This document shows, in pieces, positions 46,930 through 59,894 of a DNA stretch of 64,000 nt. The stretch comes from Atherinomorus stipes (lineage: Eukaryota > Chordata > Actinopteri > Atheriniformes > Atherinidae): the NCBI GenBank assembly GCA_023101725.1, contig JALJCO010013366.1, positions 124,001 to 188,000 of the forward strand, given 5' to 3'. Below the pieces are notes generated by a model that was not told where the DNA came from, ran no database searches, and worked only from the letters and a program-made list of their open reading frames with translations. Positions within the stretch are counted from its first letter, which is position 1. Every line of letters begins with the position of its first letter. Position numbers and translations under genes: made by a program.

Positions 46930-47835
46930 CTCCAAATGTGTCGCACACTTTTCACATGCAACAGTCAATGCGGCATGGAGGACAAAGAGGATCCTCATGT
47001 GCTGTTTGCTCTTGATAGATCAAAGTCCCTATAAGACAAAAGTCTTTTGATTTATATCTGAGGAGCAGCAACACTTCCATTGGTAAAAATCTAAAAAAGA
47101 AATAACTGATTTTTTTTCATAAGATCCAATCTAGGTGATGTGCCGAACTCAATTTCACAAAGAGTCCAGCTGTGTCTCTTTGCCTGCATACAAAGGTCTT
47201 GTAATTTATAGGCCTATCTGAAGAGCAGCAACGCCAACATGGGTGTACAATCTAGCACTTGTTAATGCAGAATAATCTAACATATTGGCATTAGGAATTA
47301 CTCTATTCAGTTAAGGATATTTGGCTTTTTGTATGATGTCAGAATTAATCTAAAATCCACGACAACCTTTCCAGGTGAAATGCATTAAACTTTCTCTAAA
47401 CTTTTCAGTGCACATGTACATTGTTCAATGGTTAAATATTTATTCTGCATCATTCTGTTCTCCAAAAACTGAAAGCACCTGCACATAATAAAGATTTGAT
47501 TTCTGTTTCTTAGACAGGAAGGACAGTAATTACAAAGAAATGTCCAAAACCAGAGGCACTGACTAGAAGAGTGGGATAAAATGATAATAATATTTACTTA
47601 AATAATCCCAATCAGGGAAATAAGCTCTGCATTTAACCCATCTCTAAATTAGAGAGCGGAAACAGACGGTGGCCACTGTATAAAATTCTAGCTCTGCCTC
47701 CAATGTGTGTTACACACTTTTCATATGCAACATGTATGCTTCATGTAGAAGTAAGAGGGTCCTCGTGCTGTTTGCTCTTGATAGATCAAAGTCTGGTTGA
47801 GACAAAGCACTTTTGGTTTATATCTGAAGAGCCGT
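46930..47835 (+). repeat. Diverged direct repeats
   Basis: The block at about 46930-47070 recurs at about 47696-47835: CACACTTTTCACATGCAACA against CACACTTTTCATATGCAACA, then shared TGCTGTTTGCTCTTGATAGA. A third partial unit near 47205-47235 shares TTTATAGGCCTATCTGAAGA-like sequence. Function unknown. Confidence 0.65.
47605..47680 (-). repeat. SINE fragment, reverse orientation
   Basis: CTGCATTTAACCCATCTCT is the reverse complement of the body of the SINE at 33348-33598. Only the 3' part is kept. Confidence 0.6.
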
Positions 47836-49234
47836 GTTTCCTGAGTAACATATGGTTCAAGAGCTACATACAATTTCAATGCACAGATGAGGCCTCATTT
47901 TTGGAAACAGGCTAATTAGTGATTAGTAATAACTTTCTAAGATTTTTCTTGTTCTTACCCCCTTTTTAGACATGTTGATCGTTTGTGAGTCATGTTCGGA
48001 AAGAATTAAATAATAATAGAAAAAATACTGTTTAAAAAAATTGTTTTGTCTTTGTCTTCCAATGATGGAGTTATAAAATGTAACCAAGGCAACCAGCAAA
48101 ATTGGATTCATGAAAATGATGACAGCGTTGCTCAGCTCTAAACTTGGCCAATCTTTCACCGTCTTGCCTGTTTTTTGTATGGACCCAAAGAGGAATAATA
48201 GCTGGAGGGAGGAGGGGGGTGTATGGTTTATTCATGTAGGACTGTACTGACTGAAAGATTTGTTGAAAACAAAGGAGAATAAAACAGTTGACATGTAGCA
48301 GAGGCCTGTGAGTTAACTGGAAACATCTTTGTTAAAAGTCTCTCTTCACACACTAATCTAATTAATTTACATTTTTTCCATGTTTTTGTATACATATTGA
48401 ATTTTAGCATTTGTTGCACAGATACACATTCAGAAAGTAGATTTATATTCTTTTTTTGTTTGTGAGATGTTCATTTTTACTTTTGTCCCATATGTTTCTG
48501 CTTCATGCTGGTTTGATGTCTTGATAATAATTGTATGATCTTTGTGATGCTGGTAAGAATACCACTTAGGTATTGTCTGGTTTATTTCATCCAGACAAAA
48601 GTAACTTTCTGAAACACCGAGCTTTATTTGTCAAAATAAACACATGTGCTCTTTATTACTCTATGTTACTCCAAAATGTTGCCCTATCAGGCCCTTAAAA
48701 GCTGTATTGGAAGGTGATTTTGTTATTATGGTTGAGGAATGGCGTAATATCCGGAGCAATTTAAGGAAGATGTGTAATGAAATTTGTGCTAGGTGAACAC
48801 TGTTCAAGATTATTAACATCTTATCCACCTTCTTCGTAGCCCCCATGAGCCCTTGCACAAAATATGCAACGAACTTTTGGTTCAAACGGAACCAGTGTTT
48901 ATTTACATGCCAGATGTTTGCGCGACTCTGCTTTTTACAAGCGTTTTAAGTAAAGTATGTGGAAACATCAGCTCTCACAACTTAGACAGGACAACGTTAC
49001 AATCCTTCTGCCTCGTGTAACAGAGGGGTGGGAGGATGAGTTGAAAATCTGGCCAAAAATAACGTGCAGTAGCAATTTTAGCTTCTTTCTTAGCTCTGTC
49101 GCATCTGACTATGAAGCTATGAAGAATATCAAATGCTCTGAGGCTTACAGTACGTTCATAATGACAATAATAATAATCAGAAAAGCACTCAGAGAGTGCA
49201 GACCTCCACCTAGCAGCTCTCGGCGGAGAGGAAC

Positions 49235-49316
49235 AATCAGTTCGTCCAGTAACAAAAGACAGGAAATAAAAGGAGCTACCTTAAGTTCAGGAAGTAGTGG
49301 AGTTGTGCATAGAGCC
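49235..49316 (+). repeat. 82-base direct repeat, left copy, flanking L1 fragment
   Basis: Matches 50700-50781 with scattered changes; the shared core is AAGTTCAGGAAGTAGTGGAG followed by TTGTGCATA. The left copy abuts the L1-like coding sequence. Confidence 0.65.
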
Positions 49317-50010
49317 TATTTAATCAAGATGTCAGTTCTCTACAGAATTATACATGTTACATCCATGTTGTTTGTGATTTTAAAATCAGAGGAAATTAAA
49401 GTAATAAATAAAGCCATGACAGATTTTATTTGGGCCAGCAGGAAACCTAGACATGACAACTACCCAAGAACCTAGGTGGATTGGGTTTACCTAACATGGA
49501 AAACTACATAATAGCCATTCAAGTCAGAATTCTCACCTCTTGGGTAAATGAACAAACACAGTATCCTCGGTTTGAGATGAAATTGGTGCTGTGTAAACCC
49601 TTTTCCCATGTGAATTTATTAGGTAAACGTCCAATTGAATTACCACCAACTGTTAAAAAAAACTATTTTATAAAAAATGTATTATGGGCATGGGGGGAAA
49701 TGAGAAAAATATTTATGAGTGAACCACTTAATATTCTTACAACATTAGATTATCCAGAACATTTTCACACAGTGTGGGGTTAAACTTTATAAGTTGGCAA
49801 AAAGCAGAAATAAAAAGGATTAATGATCTTTTTGAAAATGGAAGGTTTAAAACAGTTGACTCCCTGAAAGCTCAGTATCGCATTTCAAATAAGGATTTCT
49901 ACAAATACCTCCAGACTAGACATTATGTTAATAAGGAGACCAAATCACTAAACTTCACAGAAGAATCTCACCAGCTGGAAAAAAAATTTTTCTGAAACAT
50001 GGAGAGCACA
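49317..50010 (+). pseudogene. L1-like ORF2 C-terminal fragment, frameshifted
   Basis: The frame reads YLIKMSVLYRIIHVTSMLF and KAMTDFIWASRKPRHDNYPR, shifts frame, continues GLPNMENYIIAIQVRILTSW, shifts again near 49780, and continues RINDLFENGRFKTVDSL and AQYRISNKDFYKYLQTRHY. The FIW.. and GLGLPN-type motifs mark the region after the reverse transcriptase in fish L1/Tx1-like ORF2. The 5' part and endonuclease are absent. Confidence 0.75.
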
Positions 50011-50699
50011 AACACTTTATATCAAAGCTCTACACTGAGATAACTTGAGATTGGATAAACTTGACTGGTTAAGGTACTCTGCTAAAGTGTGTAATACCTT
50101 TTGTCCTTTTGAGTAAATTATGGACGCTACCCACTCAGGACACTTGGATTACATTGGACGAGCAGTATGGAGGAATATTACCAAGTTTTTGTGGACTTTT
50201 ATGGACCTTTTTGTTTCAGGCACCAGTGAACTCCATTATATGAATGCTGGTGGATTACGAAACCCTCCTCGGATCTCCGACTGCATTTGAGATATTGAAA
50301 AAGTGCTCCACAGTCTTGCTCAGCATGATGGTGAGTAGAAAATGAAGGCACATCATTCTGTGGGTGTTCCATCCCTTTAAGCTCAGGACACACTGCACGA
50401 CCGTCACAGTTGTTGCTGATTCTGAAAAGACTGAGTAGTTCACACTAACAGCCTGGATTCTGAAGATTCATTCAAGATTGGGGATAACACATTTAACGAC
50501 TGTATCCTCCACGGGATCCGAACAAGAATATCATTCCGTCCGACTGAGGTGGCAGAAATGCAGCGACTCCTTGTGTGTCAACTGCCATTATACAGAAAAG
50601 AAGAAGAAGACCGTGGTAAGCCCCCTGTCTGAGACTGTGCAACTGTTGCACAACACTGACCTCAGTAACCACAATGACAATGGTCAGACACACCTGGAT

Positions 50700-50781
50700 T
50701 AATCAGTTTGCCCAATAATGAAAGACAGTAAACAAAGGAGCACTACTAAGTTCAGGAAGTAGTGGAGTTGTGCATATAGCC
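50700..50781 (+). repeat. 82-base direct repeat, right copy
   Basis: Second copy of the repeat at 49235-49316, about 1.47 kb downstream in the same orientation. Confidence 0.65.
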
Positions 50782-50985
50782 CATAGTGGCGACTTATCTC
50801 CCTGAATAGTTGGCAACAATGCAATAAAATCCTCGTTTAAAGAGTTGAACTTATTAATAATTGTCTAATGTTAACATTCTAACTGTTAGAAATGAATAGT
50901 CTGTTTGCCTGCCTCAGTGTGGTTATTAAAATTGAAAACTTTTGTTTTAATGTGAGATTTTCAGTCTGTCGCCAACTGAGTCTAA

Positions 50986-51678
50986 GGCCCTGTTTACACG
51001 ATAACACATCTACGTAAAATGCAAAACTTTTTCCTTTGCATTTAAAAAAAAAAAAATCCCTCTATCCAACAGCAGAATGAAAATTATCCCCATGCTGGAA
51101 AAGCACAAACATAAACAGAAAGAGCATTTGTCTCGGTCTAGTGGCAGTGAAATTTTTCAACCACACATCCAAATGTGCGCCACATCCTGATAAAGGTGAA
51201 AAAAAAATAAAAATAATAACTAAACAACATCACAACAGATGCATTGTGTGTTTGCTTGTACAGAGGAAGACTGATTATCTGGTGTAAATAACCTCTGCAT
51301 CCTCTCTGGCAGCATAATTGTTCCTCAGAATCAGGTCCCGCTTTAGCGATCCATTTACAGTAAAAAGATGCTGCAGCACAAACATGACACGGAGACCTGC
51401 CATTGTTGTTGACTGGCTTTACCCCCAAAAAGACTGATCAACTGGCTTTTTTGCTCAGACCTGCCGGTAGTGCACAAGTGCAGGATGACGTGAATGATGT
51501 CATCATTGTTGAAAGATTCCTGCTCCTGTTTACATTGTCAGGACTCGTCTTGCATTGTCAGAAAATTTCCCTCTGGAGACTGTCGTCAGATATTTGCATT
51601 TTTACCCCCTTAAAACTAGAGGCCAGACCGCAACAAGACTCCTGCGTTTTACTGCCTCAGTGTTGTGTAAACAGGGTC
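50986..51678. repeat. MITE with GGCCCTGTTTACAC ends
   Basis: The left end GGCCCTGTTTACAC is mirrored by GTGTAAACAGGGTC at the right (13 of 14). The end sequence is hAT-like. Open frames inside have no domain. Confidence 0.7.
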
Positions 51679-51875
51679 TGAATAGAACTTACTGAAACTC
51701 AATGGCAATGTTGATAAATACAAGTAAAGGCTATCTGAATTATTCTTGTAAGAATAACTCATACACTGTTTGCAAAGTTTACTTGAAAATCACCCTTGTA
51801 AAATTTACTCAACATTCCTACATGGAAAAAAACCTACCTGGGTTTTTACAAGTAAACAGTACTCTAAATCTTTCA

Positions 51876-52300
51876 GTGTAGACCAATGGTTCCCAAACTG
51901 AGGTTGGGACCCCATGTGGGTCACAGTATAATTTGAGGGGATCGCAAGCAAATGTATTTTCTAATTATTATATAAAGAAGTTATCACTAATACACATTAA
52001 AATCCAAATTTGGCATTATCTCAGTGAGAGAAGCTGATTCTGGGTGTATAGGTGTCTTGTCACAGTGGTGAATTGAATCCACCCAAAAACATTTATCCTC
52101 CTTATTTATGAAGTTTCTGATAGTTTTCAACCCTTGCATGTAGAATTTCAGCATCTAGAAACAAAGTTATTACAGATGCTACATCAAAAATCCCAATTTG
52201 GACCTATCTTGGTGAGAAAAGCTGAATTTCTTTTTTCCAAACACAAATGTATGTTATCTTGGGGGTTGAGGCTAAAAACACTCGAGACCCACTGGTGTAG
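51876..52300. repeat. Inverted-repeat element with internal duplication
   Basis: GTGTAGACCAATGGTTCCCAAA and CGAGACCCACTGGTGTAG form imperfect inverted ends. Inside, a segment at about 52000-52040 is repeated at about 52182-52225 (AATCCAAATTTGG and AATCCCAATTTGG, each followed by GTGAGA.AAGCTGA). The frame across 52134-52487 is therefore repeat sequence, not a gene. Confidence 0.55.
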
Positions 52301-52524
52301 AAGACCTTCTCAGCTGTACAGCCTTAAATTTAAAAGTGACCCAGGTTTCTGCAAGTGGCAGGCTATTGACACATTAACATATGTCTTGTGTCTAAAATGC
52401 AAGGTTTTTGGACATTGGTCCAATATTCACAAAAAAGAAAATTTCCATTTGGATGTGTTTATTTTTGCTGGGGGATCTCTCCTTTAAAAGAACAATCTAC
52501 ATATGTCGAATGGTTTCAGACTGA

Positions 52525-52710
52525 TATCGTGATCGTAGGAGGCTGATCATTCAACAACAGAAGTCGGCCCGCGCACCATCAATCACTGACTGGCTCAATC
52601 TTCTGGGTAAAGTGGCAGCATATGAGCTTTTTTCCTTAAAATTGATGGGTAAATTAGAGCAGTCTTACTCAAAAAGGAGTACATTTACTTTATATATTAC
52701 TGGCTCATAA
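52525..52710 (+). pseudogene. L1-like ORF2 extreme C-terminus
   Basis: One frame is open to TAA at 52710 and reads APSITDWLNLLGKVAAYELF, then LMGKLEQSYSKR. This resembles the end of fish L1 ORF2 proteins, where a TI.DWL....KVA.YE-type motif is common. It may belong with the fragment at 49317-50010, separated by later insertions. Confidence 0.55.
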
Positions 52711-53141
52711 AACAAAAGCCTAGCCCAGTCTCTTTCACTAAAGGACATGTATGTGTAGTTGTTTATGTGGTGTAAAACACGGCACAGCGTACATTTTTTT
52801 CTCTATTTTATCATCTGTTTTTCTTGTAGACATTGTTTCCTTTATTCACATTTATGTGTGCGATCAAGAAAGTGTTTTATCATAATAATCAATGATTTGT
52901 GATTGTAAAGCAAGAATTAGACTTGTGTTCAAACACTCATTCATCAGCTGATCAACAGATTATGAATGAAATCCAACATCTTTGAATCTTGATGAATGAA
53001 AACTGCAAGATTTGACTTGAAGCTTTACACAAAGAATAGACTGTATTTGTTTTTGTTTTCTACTTAATGTTGATTCATTAGAGGACGAGCGCAGACAGAT
53101 TGATGATAGAGACAGACAGAGTGGCAGATGGTAGTTTTTCT

Positions 53142-53393
53142 CCTATATATGAAGCAGAAGTCGCTGAGGCCAGACACCATCAGTCTCTGTCACCTTCAGC
53201 TCCTTCCACTGTTCACACCTGTGTAGGGACTAACTGACCCATCTCACACAGCTCTTCATCCCATCTAACTCAGCACCCTCTTCATCACCAGCTCACAGAA
53301 GAAGAGAGTCCGGCTCCAGTTGTCAAACCCGCACCAACTTCAAGGCTGCTGACCACCCACAGTTCCCTCCTGTCGCCCATCAGCCCTCAGAGA
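53142..53393 (+). promoter_or_regulatory. Possible TATA promoter and noncoding first exon
   Basis: CTATATATGAAGC lies at 53143-53155. Downstream is a transcript-like, pyrimidine- and GC-richer stretch without ATG, ending CAGAGA followed by GTAAGAG, a good donor (GT at 53394). The matching second exon was not found in the window. No gene name can be given. Confidence 0.35.
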
Positions 53394-54604
53394 GTAAGAG
53401 TTTCTCCTTCATATGTTGAGAACTTCTCACACTGAAATTATGCCCTGAGAACATTTACAAAGGAATTTACAATGGCATCCCTAATCCAGGCCCTCCCGCT
53501 CTAAGTGCCTGTTTTTAATCCCCCAGAGTTAACCTGGCTTTGGAGGTGCCACAAACAATATCAATATAAGTTGTTTAGGAAAGTGACAATCGTTGCCTCC
53601 GGTCCAGATTAAGAACAGGAGGAGAAACCAGATACTTAATCCCTTGTGGCATGTTGGGGAGAAATCTCCCTTCTTGGACTTCACTTTCATCACTTCAACA
53701 TCCACGTCAGTTTGGCCCAAAAGCACTCACTCTATTATGGCAGTGTTGCCTGACTGGGATAACCCCGGCGTAATCCATCACTGCAGCCATCTGCATGTTT
53801 GTGCAGGCAGGGTGGGTAAATAATGCTGCATGTTGGTGGGCTTGGGTTACCTCTTGTTTTTCCCTTCTTAAGTTTTTGGCAGATGGCTGCGAGGGGTATT
53901 TTTTCACAGGTAATGAATCAGTCAGCAAATGTGTTTAGTTTTGTTACCTCGTAAAACAGCAGCGGGTCCTTTCAGCATTCTTGAAAGACCCCACCCAAAG
54001 AAGTTCAAATCAGCACCACATCAAACCTTTAATGCTGAAAGCTCCTGCTTTCCTCTTCCCGACATCGTCCCAGCAGCATTGCTCAGTATCACTTTTCATC
54101 ATTTATATGCATTCACTCTAAGTGAAAAGTGGTCTGTTTCGTGCTCCCACTCTGCTCCTCTTCTTAAAAACCACAGATTTGTTGCTAACAAACGCCACTG
54201 CAGCACCAGGGAGCTCACATCAAAGGCCACAGCTGACTGGGCCGGCAGACAAATTGTTTGAGCTCATGGGTTTGGAAATAATGAAATGCTGCAGAGGGTG
54301 GGAGAGTGCGGAGCAGTTACAACAAAAATGTTGTCACATGGCCCGCGGCCTCTCTTGGCCCTTGTCTCGGTGTGAAGCGTGTGAGGCTCCGGGGCTGCAG
54401 CCACCTGTGGAGGCCAGTAGGCCTCTGGGAAATGTATATGTCTGATTGAGTCGCAAGTTGTAAGTATTGTCAGTTGTTCTTTTTTTTTTCTTTTCTTTCT
54501 TTTTTTAAAAGCCTGAAGTTGTTCTTGAGCTTTCAAATATCACAGGAGGTTTTCCTGCTTGTCATAACACTGCAGAAGAACAAATATATAACAAATACAA
54601 CTGT

Positions 54605-55080
54605 ATAGTGATTGTATCAATCAATAAACTTAATTTATATAGCCCTTTTCATACAAATAAAATGCAACACAAAACACTTAGCAAAAATAAAAACGATAAA
54701 AAACATGAAACCTCCGTCCCTCCCACCCCACATATAGACCCACGTACACATACATGAACACACACGCATGCGCATACCCATGCGCACACACACAGCACCC
54801 AAGAAAGTCTAATAACAAGGAGAAGCACTTAGGATCCAGGTGAGGGAAAACCACCTGTAGGGAGGCATCCACGCTGAGAGGCACCGCAGTCCAAAGCCAC
54901 AGGGAGCGCCGCCAGAGAGACCACCCCAACCCAAACAGACCAGGGTAAGCTCCGCACACGGTGTGTAGCCCCCCAGTCCTCCAGGCTTAGGGGATCCCCA
55001 AGACAACAACCCCCTGCAGGCAGACCAGACACAACTCCCAACGTGGAGGACCCCCACATCAGTAATTCAGGCCCTTAAAG
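54605..55080. repeat. Probable dispersed repeat, class unknown
   Basis: AATTTATATAGCCCTTTTCATAC is a motif seen widely in fish dispersed repeats. It is followed by a CA-rich stretch and a GC-rich part rich in CCCC/GGGG, and ends about GACCCCCACATCAGTAATTC. No reading frame is convincing. Confidence 0.45.
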
Positions 55081-56647
55081 TACTCCTAAAACATTAAACT
55101 TGAGCATTTGCATTTTTATGGTGACAGAAAAGTTCACCTATTTATGTGATTCAGCTACTTGAGGGACCTCACACTGAGATTGTTTTAGAAATAGACTGTT
55201 TTTAGATTATGACACAATGCATGACAAAGCCCCACCAACATTTTTTTTTCCTTTACTTCATGATTCTGGTTTAGTATTTTTGTTTTTTTTTCCCAACAAT
55301 CCAACGGAACATTAGGGTGCTAAGAAATGAAAGGAAAATATCTGTCATTAACTCAACGTGGTCCATTGTCTCGTATTGACCAAAAGAAAAAAACAAAACA
55401 AAAAAACTTCCATTTGTTGTTACACCATGCAATTGGACAAAGTGGTCTGTCTGTGTTTCGCTGCCCTTTTGAGATTTACTGGCCACAAGAGCAGGTTGTC
55501 ATTGTGATGAACAAAGGATCTCTTAAATTATGGAGTTTATAACCAATGAGACAGACACAGTGGAAGCTGTCTGAGAAGAAAACAAGGAATAAACAAAATT
55601 TGTTCAAATAAAAGCTAAGGAGCAACAGATAGAAACGTTCTCAAGTGCATTTTTAGAAACCTCCCTGCATCACCTTTTAGCAGCTCATTTGACTTGTTTG
55701 CAGTATAAATGGGTGTGCTTCCTACAAAACCGAGAGGTCGGGCACTGTGACAAAACCCTCTTTGTGCAGGGACTCCTCTGAGACCAAAAGCAAAGACAAT
55801 GAAGGTTTTCATCGATGAGCCATGTTGTTACTCTAGATTGCACTGAGGGCCATTCACAGATCAGATCTTGTGGGCTGCTCCCAGCCCACTCTGCTGCCGT
55901 GGAAAAGCTTGCTGCTGAGGGCCTGCCTTTCTTTTTGCTGACTCAGAAAGTTTTCCGAAGACAGTTTATTAAAGTACTGGGAGCAGCACATCTCATTCCA
56001 CAATATGAAATTAAACTGTGATGATTGAGTGGTTTTCTCTGAACTCTGATAAGGTCCAAACACACAGTGAGAAAGCATCCCTGTCTGGCCATCACTGCCA
56101 ACCACTGCAGTAACACTCATCTATAAAGGGTGCAAGGTAGTTGCATGGTTTCATGTGGCTTGGGTTCTTCCAGTGGATCAGATTGTAACTGGGCTCATGC
56201 CACAGGCTCTGATCAGAATGGGTGGGCGGCCACCTTACTGAGCTGTGACAGAGAGACCCCAACATCCCCCTACATTGTTCTGCAGTGCTGGAGCAGATAT
56301 AATCTTCTGTGAATTTTAATCCCTGAAAAACAATGCTGTGTTCCCTGGGAAATGTCCATGGGGCATTTAAAAGGAAACAACAGCGCATATTTGAATGGAG
56401 AACACTGCTCTACAGCCATAGAGGGCCTGCATCTGTACATCTATTTACTGAAAGATGCAGTATATTACACAAAAAAACAACACAATTGAGATGTTTCAAG
56501 GAAAAAGCCCCAAATACTGTCCATGTACTCAGTATCAAAACCTAAGCACAGAGCAAACTCGAGCTGCAGCCTGAGCATTGTAACTGTTTTATATAAAATG
56601 AAACAGCAAGAGAAACTTGTCCCGCTTTAGTTTCATTTGCACCTAAA
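55081..56647. other. Non-coding stretch, nothing identified
   Basis: Short frames only, no domains, no clear repeat ends. Confidence 0.4.
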
Positions 56648-57135
56648 GCTCCGTTTCCACCCTCGGGTCTGGGTCGGGTTGGGTCAGGCCAGGCCGGATT
56701 GGGTGAGTTTTGGTACGAATATGTTGATTTCGCGTTGCGTCCCCACAGCAAACTGTACCCTTCCTCTGGAGGCGGAGTATTAACCGGATAGCGCTGCTAC
56801 GTGATTGTGTGACATCATCGCCGTGCAACACCTTTTTACCAAAACACCACACCACAAGTGACAGAAACAAAAGGAGTCACCCCTGCTTTTTTTTTTACGC
56901 CGGGTCACGCGGGACGTGACAGATTTTTTAACGAATCAACGGATTGCTGTGCATTAGCTTCACCTCTTTGGTCCGGATTGGTTAGATCAGTACCCTTACC
57001 GAAGGGTACGAAAAAAGTAGGCTGGGTTGGGTCCGATATAAGGGTACCCGTCCCAGTTTTAATCTGTGGAAACGCAAAAAAATGAGGATCGATCCAGCCC
57101 GGCCCGACCCAGACCCGCTAGTGGAAACGGGGCTT
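56648..57135. repeat. MITE with long imperfect terminal inverted repeats
   Basis: GCTCCGTTTCCACCCTCGGG at the left against CGCTAGTGGAAACGGGGC at the right. The repeat continues inward through GTCTGGGTCGGG, about 40 bases in all. End type suggests hAT. Non-coding. Confidence 0.75.
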
Positions 57136-59894
57136 AAAATGACCATGACCACTGAGGAGAATCCCTGAGGGATCCAGGAGTCAAACATCTCTGTTTTCTT
57201 TTGTCTTTTTTCCAGTCCAGTGACAAGATTTTCTGACATCTTCATGAAATAAATGTCTGTGATCTTCTTATTCACTTATTACCACAATTAAAGTTTTCCT
57301 CTGCTGTTCCAACAACCAGGAATGCGACAGTCCTTCCATATTTCCTCCATGTTGTTAAGAAAATAGTCCGATATTCATCTGTTCTAATTATGCCAAGGCT
57401 CCCCAAGCAATGGCGGATAGTCTACTTGTGGCCGGATTAGCCTGTATTAATGTGATGCTTCATTTTTTATTTCCTTTGAGTTGAAATTTGGGTTCTCTGT
57501 TTCATTTATTTGTTATTTTAGTAATAACAAGTCTGCTTCGTGGGTGTGTGTCCTGAGTCTTAACTGTATCCCCAGACCTTGACACTATGAGCCTAATGAG
57601 AGGTTTAACCCTCTATCCATGCATAAAAATGTTGTTTTCTGGTTGAGCTTGCCGTCATCATTTGGCCAAAAGTGTTAATTGCACGTTTGAGGCCTGATTT
57701 GTGTTGCTTGAGATGGTAATCCTCTAGATCTTCTTAAAATGTGATAAATTTCATGAAAATCCATCCAGTTTTCCAGACATGACACTCAGCAACTGGGACA
57801 AATCCACTGGGGGCCAGTAGCAAGGACAAGCCACCCAATAGTTACACTGCGACTCATTCTTAATGTGCTTGTGGGGCTAAAAAGGTCCTTTGCTATTCTG
57901 TGCTTCCCCTGTTAATTTTAGTGTTGAAGGTCTGTTTCCTTCACCTGTCTGCATCTGTCAGTCTGTGACTCCTACGAGGCCCAATAAGCAGCATCTGATC
58001 TGACTGACCAGACACCCAGCACTCCCTTTGCGTGCTCCCTGAGAGCAGCTGAACCTGGTCGTGTGGATGCAGTCTGACAGCCGCACTAGCCGTTCACCCT
58101 CCGCTCTCCTACCACCAACCGTGTGCATGTGTGCATGTGACGGCGCCTGTCATGTGACTCCTGCCTGCCTCCATGTCGGAGCTCAGCAGACCACCACCAG
58201 AGGCTGTTGTGGTTAGTTCCAATTCCTTGGAGCAGAGGAGTGGACATAAAACTTCACATCACATTAAGCTTCTGCCAGCTCAGCTCATAGTGAACAAGTC
58301 AGCTACTTTGGGTTTTCTAATGTTTAATCATCTGTTTAGCTCTGATTTGTGCTCACTGCCCTCATTTTCCAGCCTTCCTCTGGAGACTGTTATCAGGCAG
58401 GGAAAGCTCTCCTGACTGGGACAGATGAGCTTGTCACAGTCAGCTGTTTGGCTGGATGATGTATCATCTGTGCTCGGGCTCACAATCAGGACATATGCTT
58501 TTTTGTTACAACAACATCAGTCAGGCTGTTAAATATCTGATTTATAGTTCTGACTCGCTGTCGGGGCAGACAGAATCTTCACGTCTAAAGATGGAAGCCT
58601 GTTTCATTCAGTTCAGCTTTGTTAATATTGTCATGTTTTCATTTCTTCTCAGACTGCAATTTATTTCAAGAGTTTCTCTTCACAAATGCAAGAGCCTGTA
58701 GCGATGTGGCCATTGTATTCTACATGCCTGTTTTCTTAGCATGATGATTATGGAAGCCCAAAAGATTCATAATTAAATAAATAAATAACAGCATTATAAA
58801 ATAAATACCATTTTGATGAATAATAAAAAAAATATATAATATTACATGAAAAAGTAAAATAAGTCAATGTTATTATGACATATACATAATTATTCTTTAA
58901 TATTTACTTATTATTTTATCATAATTGAATATTTCATAATTATTTTCACAATATCATACTTTTATAGTAATTACTTTTTTTTTTACAAAGTCTTTTTTTT
59001 TTTATTTCCTAATGCCATTTTTCATAATGGCATTTTTTATTTTATAATGCCATTTTCCACAGTGACCTTTGCCTTAGTGGGCAAACAGGACACTGATTTT
59101 GAAGAAGTATTCTACATACAGTATCCTAGCTAAAAGTGTTGTCATTGTCACTGTTTTGTTGTCATTCAGTTTTGTCAGCACACAAAAGACCATATGTTTA
59201 AATTGACAAAAGCCAGTTTAAGATTTCTATCCTAGAAACACAATGTGTTTCTAAGATAACAATTCAGTGTTTCTCTGTGTATTTTTGAATTGAAATAAGA
59301 TGCCATCTTACTGTTTTTTAATCTTTTTTTTTTATCAAAAAGATGTCTGAAAGTCATGTAAAAGGTCCATGGGTTAAAAATAAATATACGTTTTTTATGA
59401 ATAAATTGCTGGTAAACTTAGTTGGAAAATTGAGGACTAAATGAGGTTTAGGATTGAATACAAAGCTGAAACCTCATTTAGTGCTCACTGAGATGATTTC
59501 TGGTTCTTCTGCTATTTTTGCAATTTTCCTCTGAGAATAAATAAATATTTTTTAGTTTCATTTGGGAATAATTGCAGTTTTCATTAACTTCAATTGTTAA
59601 TACTGTAGTTTCTCACTGTGAGCGAATTTGATGATTCATTCCATCTTTCATAATAGACAGATGACAAGCAAGTTCTCAGAGACTCCAAACCCTGAAGTCT
59701 TCTTTAAAAACTGTATAACAGCAGACGTCCTCTGTGAGATCTTCATTGTTATCTAAAACCTTTTTTGTAATGTGTGAAACCTGCATGTCTTATTTAGTTA
59801 ATGCTCTTACTTTTTGAAGTTCTGCAAAATATTCAGGCAAGCGACATGATCTTGCAATAATAACATTGATTTTAAACCTAAAGTTGAACTAGAG
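57136..59894. other. Non-coding stretch, nothing identified
   Basis: AT-rich in its second half (58760-59050, dense AATAA/ATAATT). No supported exon, although a short frame at 58173-58415 lies in GC-richer DNA. Confidence 0.4.

Noticed and set aside
48957..49475. 172-codon plus-strand frame taken as one gene
   Set aside because: Only the last part (from about 49317) is L1-like; the first part is unrelated repeat or flank read through by chance.
52134..52487. 117-codon plus-strand frame
   Set aside because: It runs through the end of an inverted-repeat element with internal duplications; no protein family resemblance.
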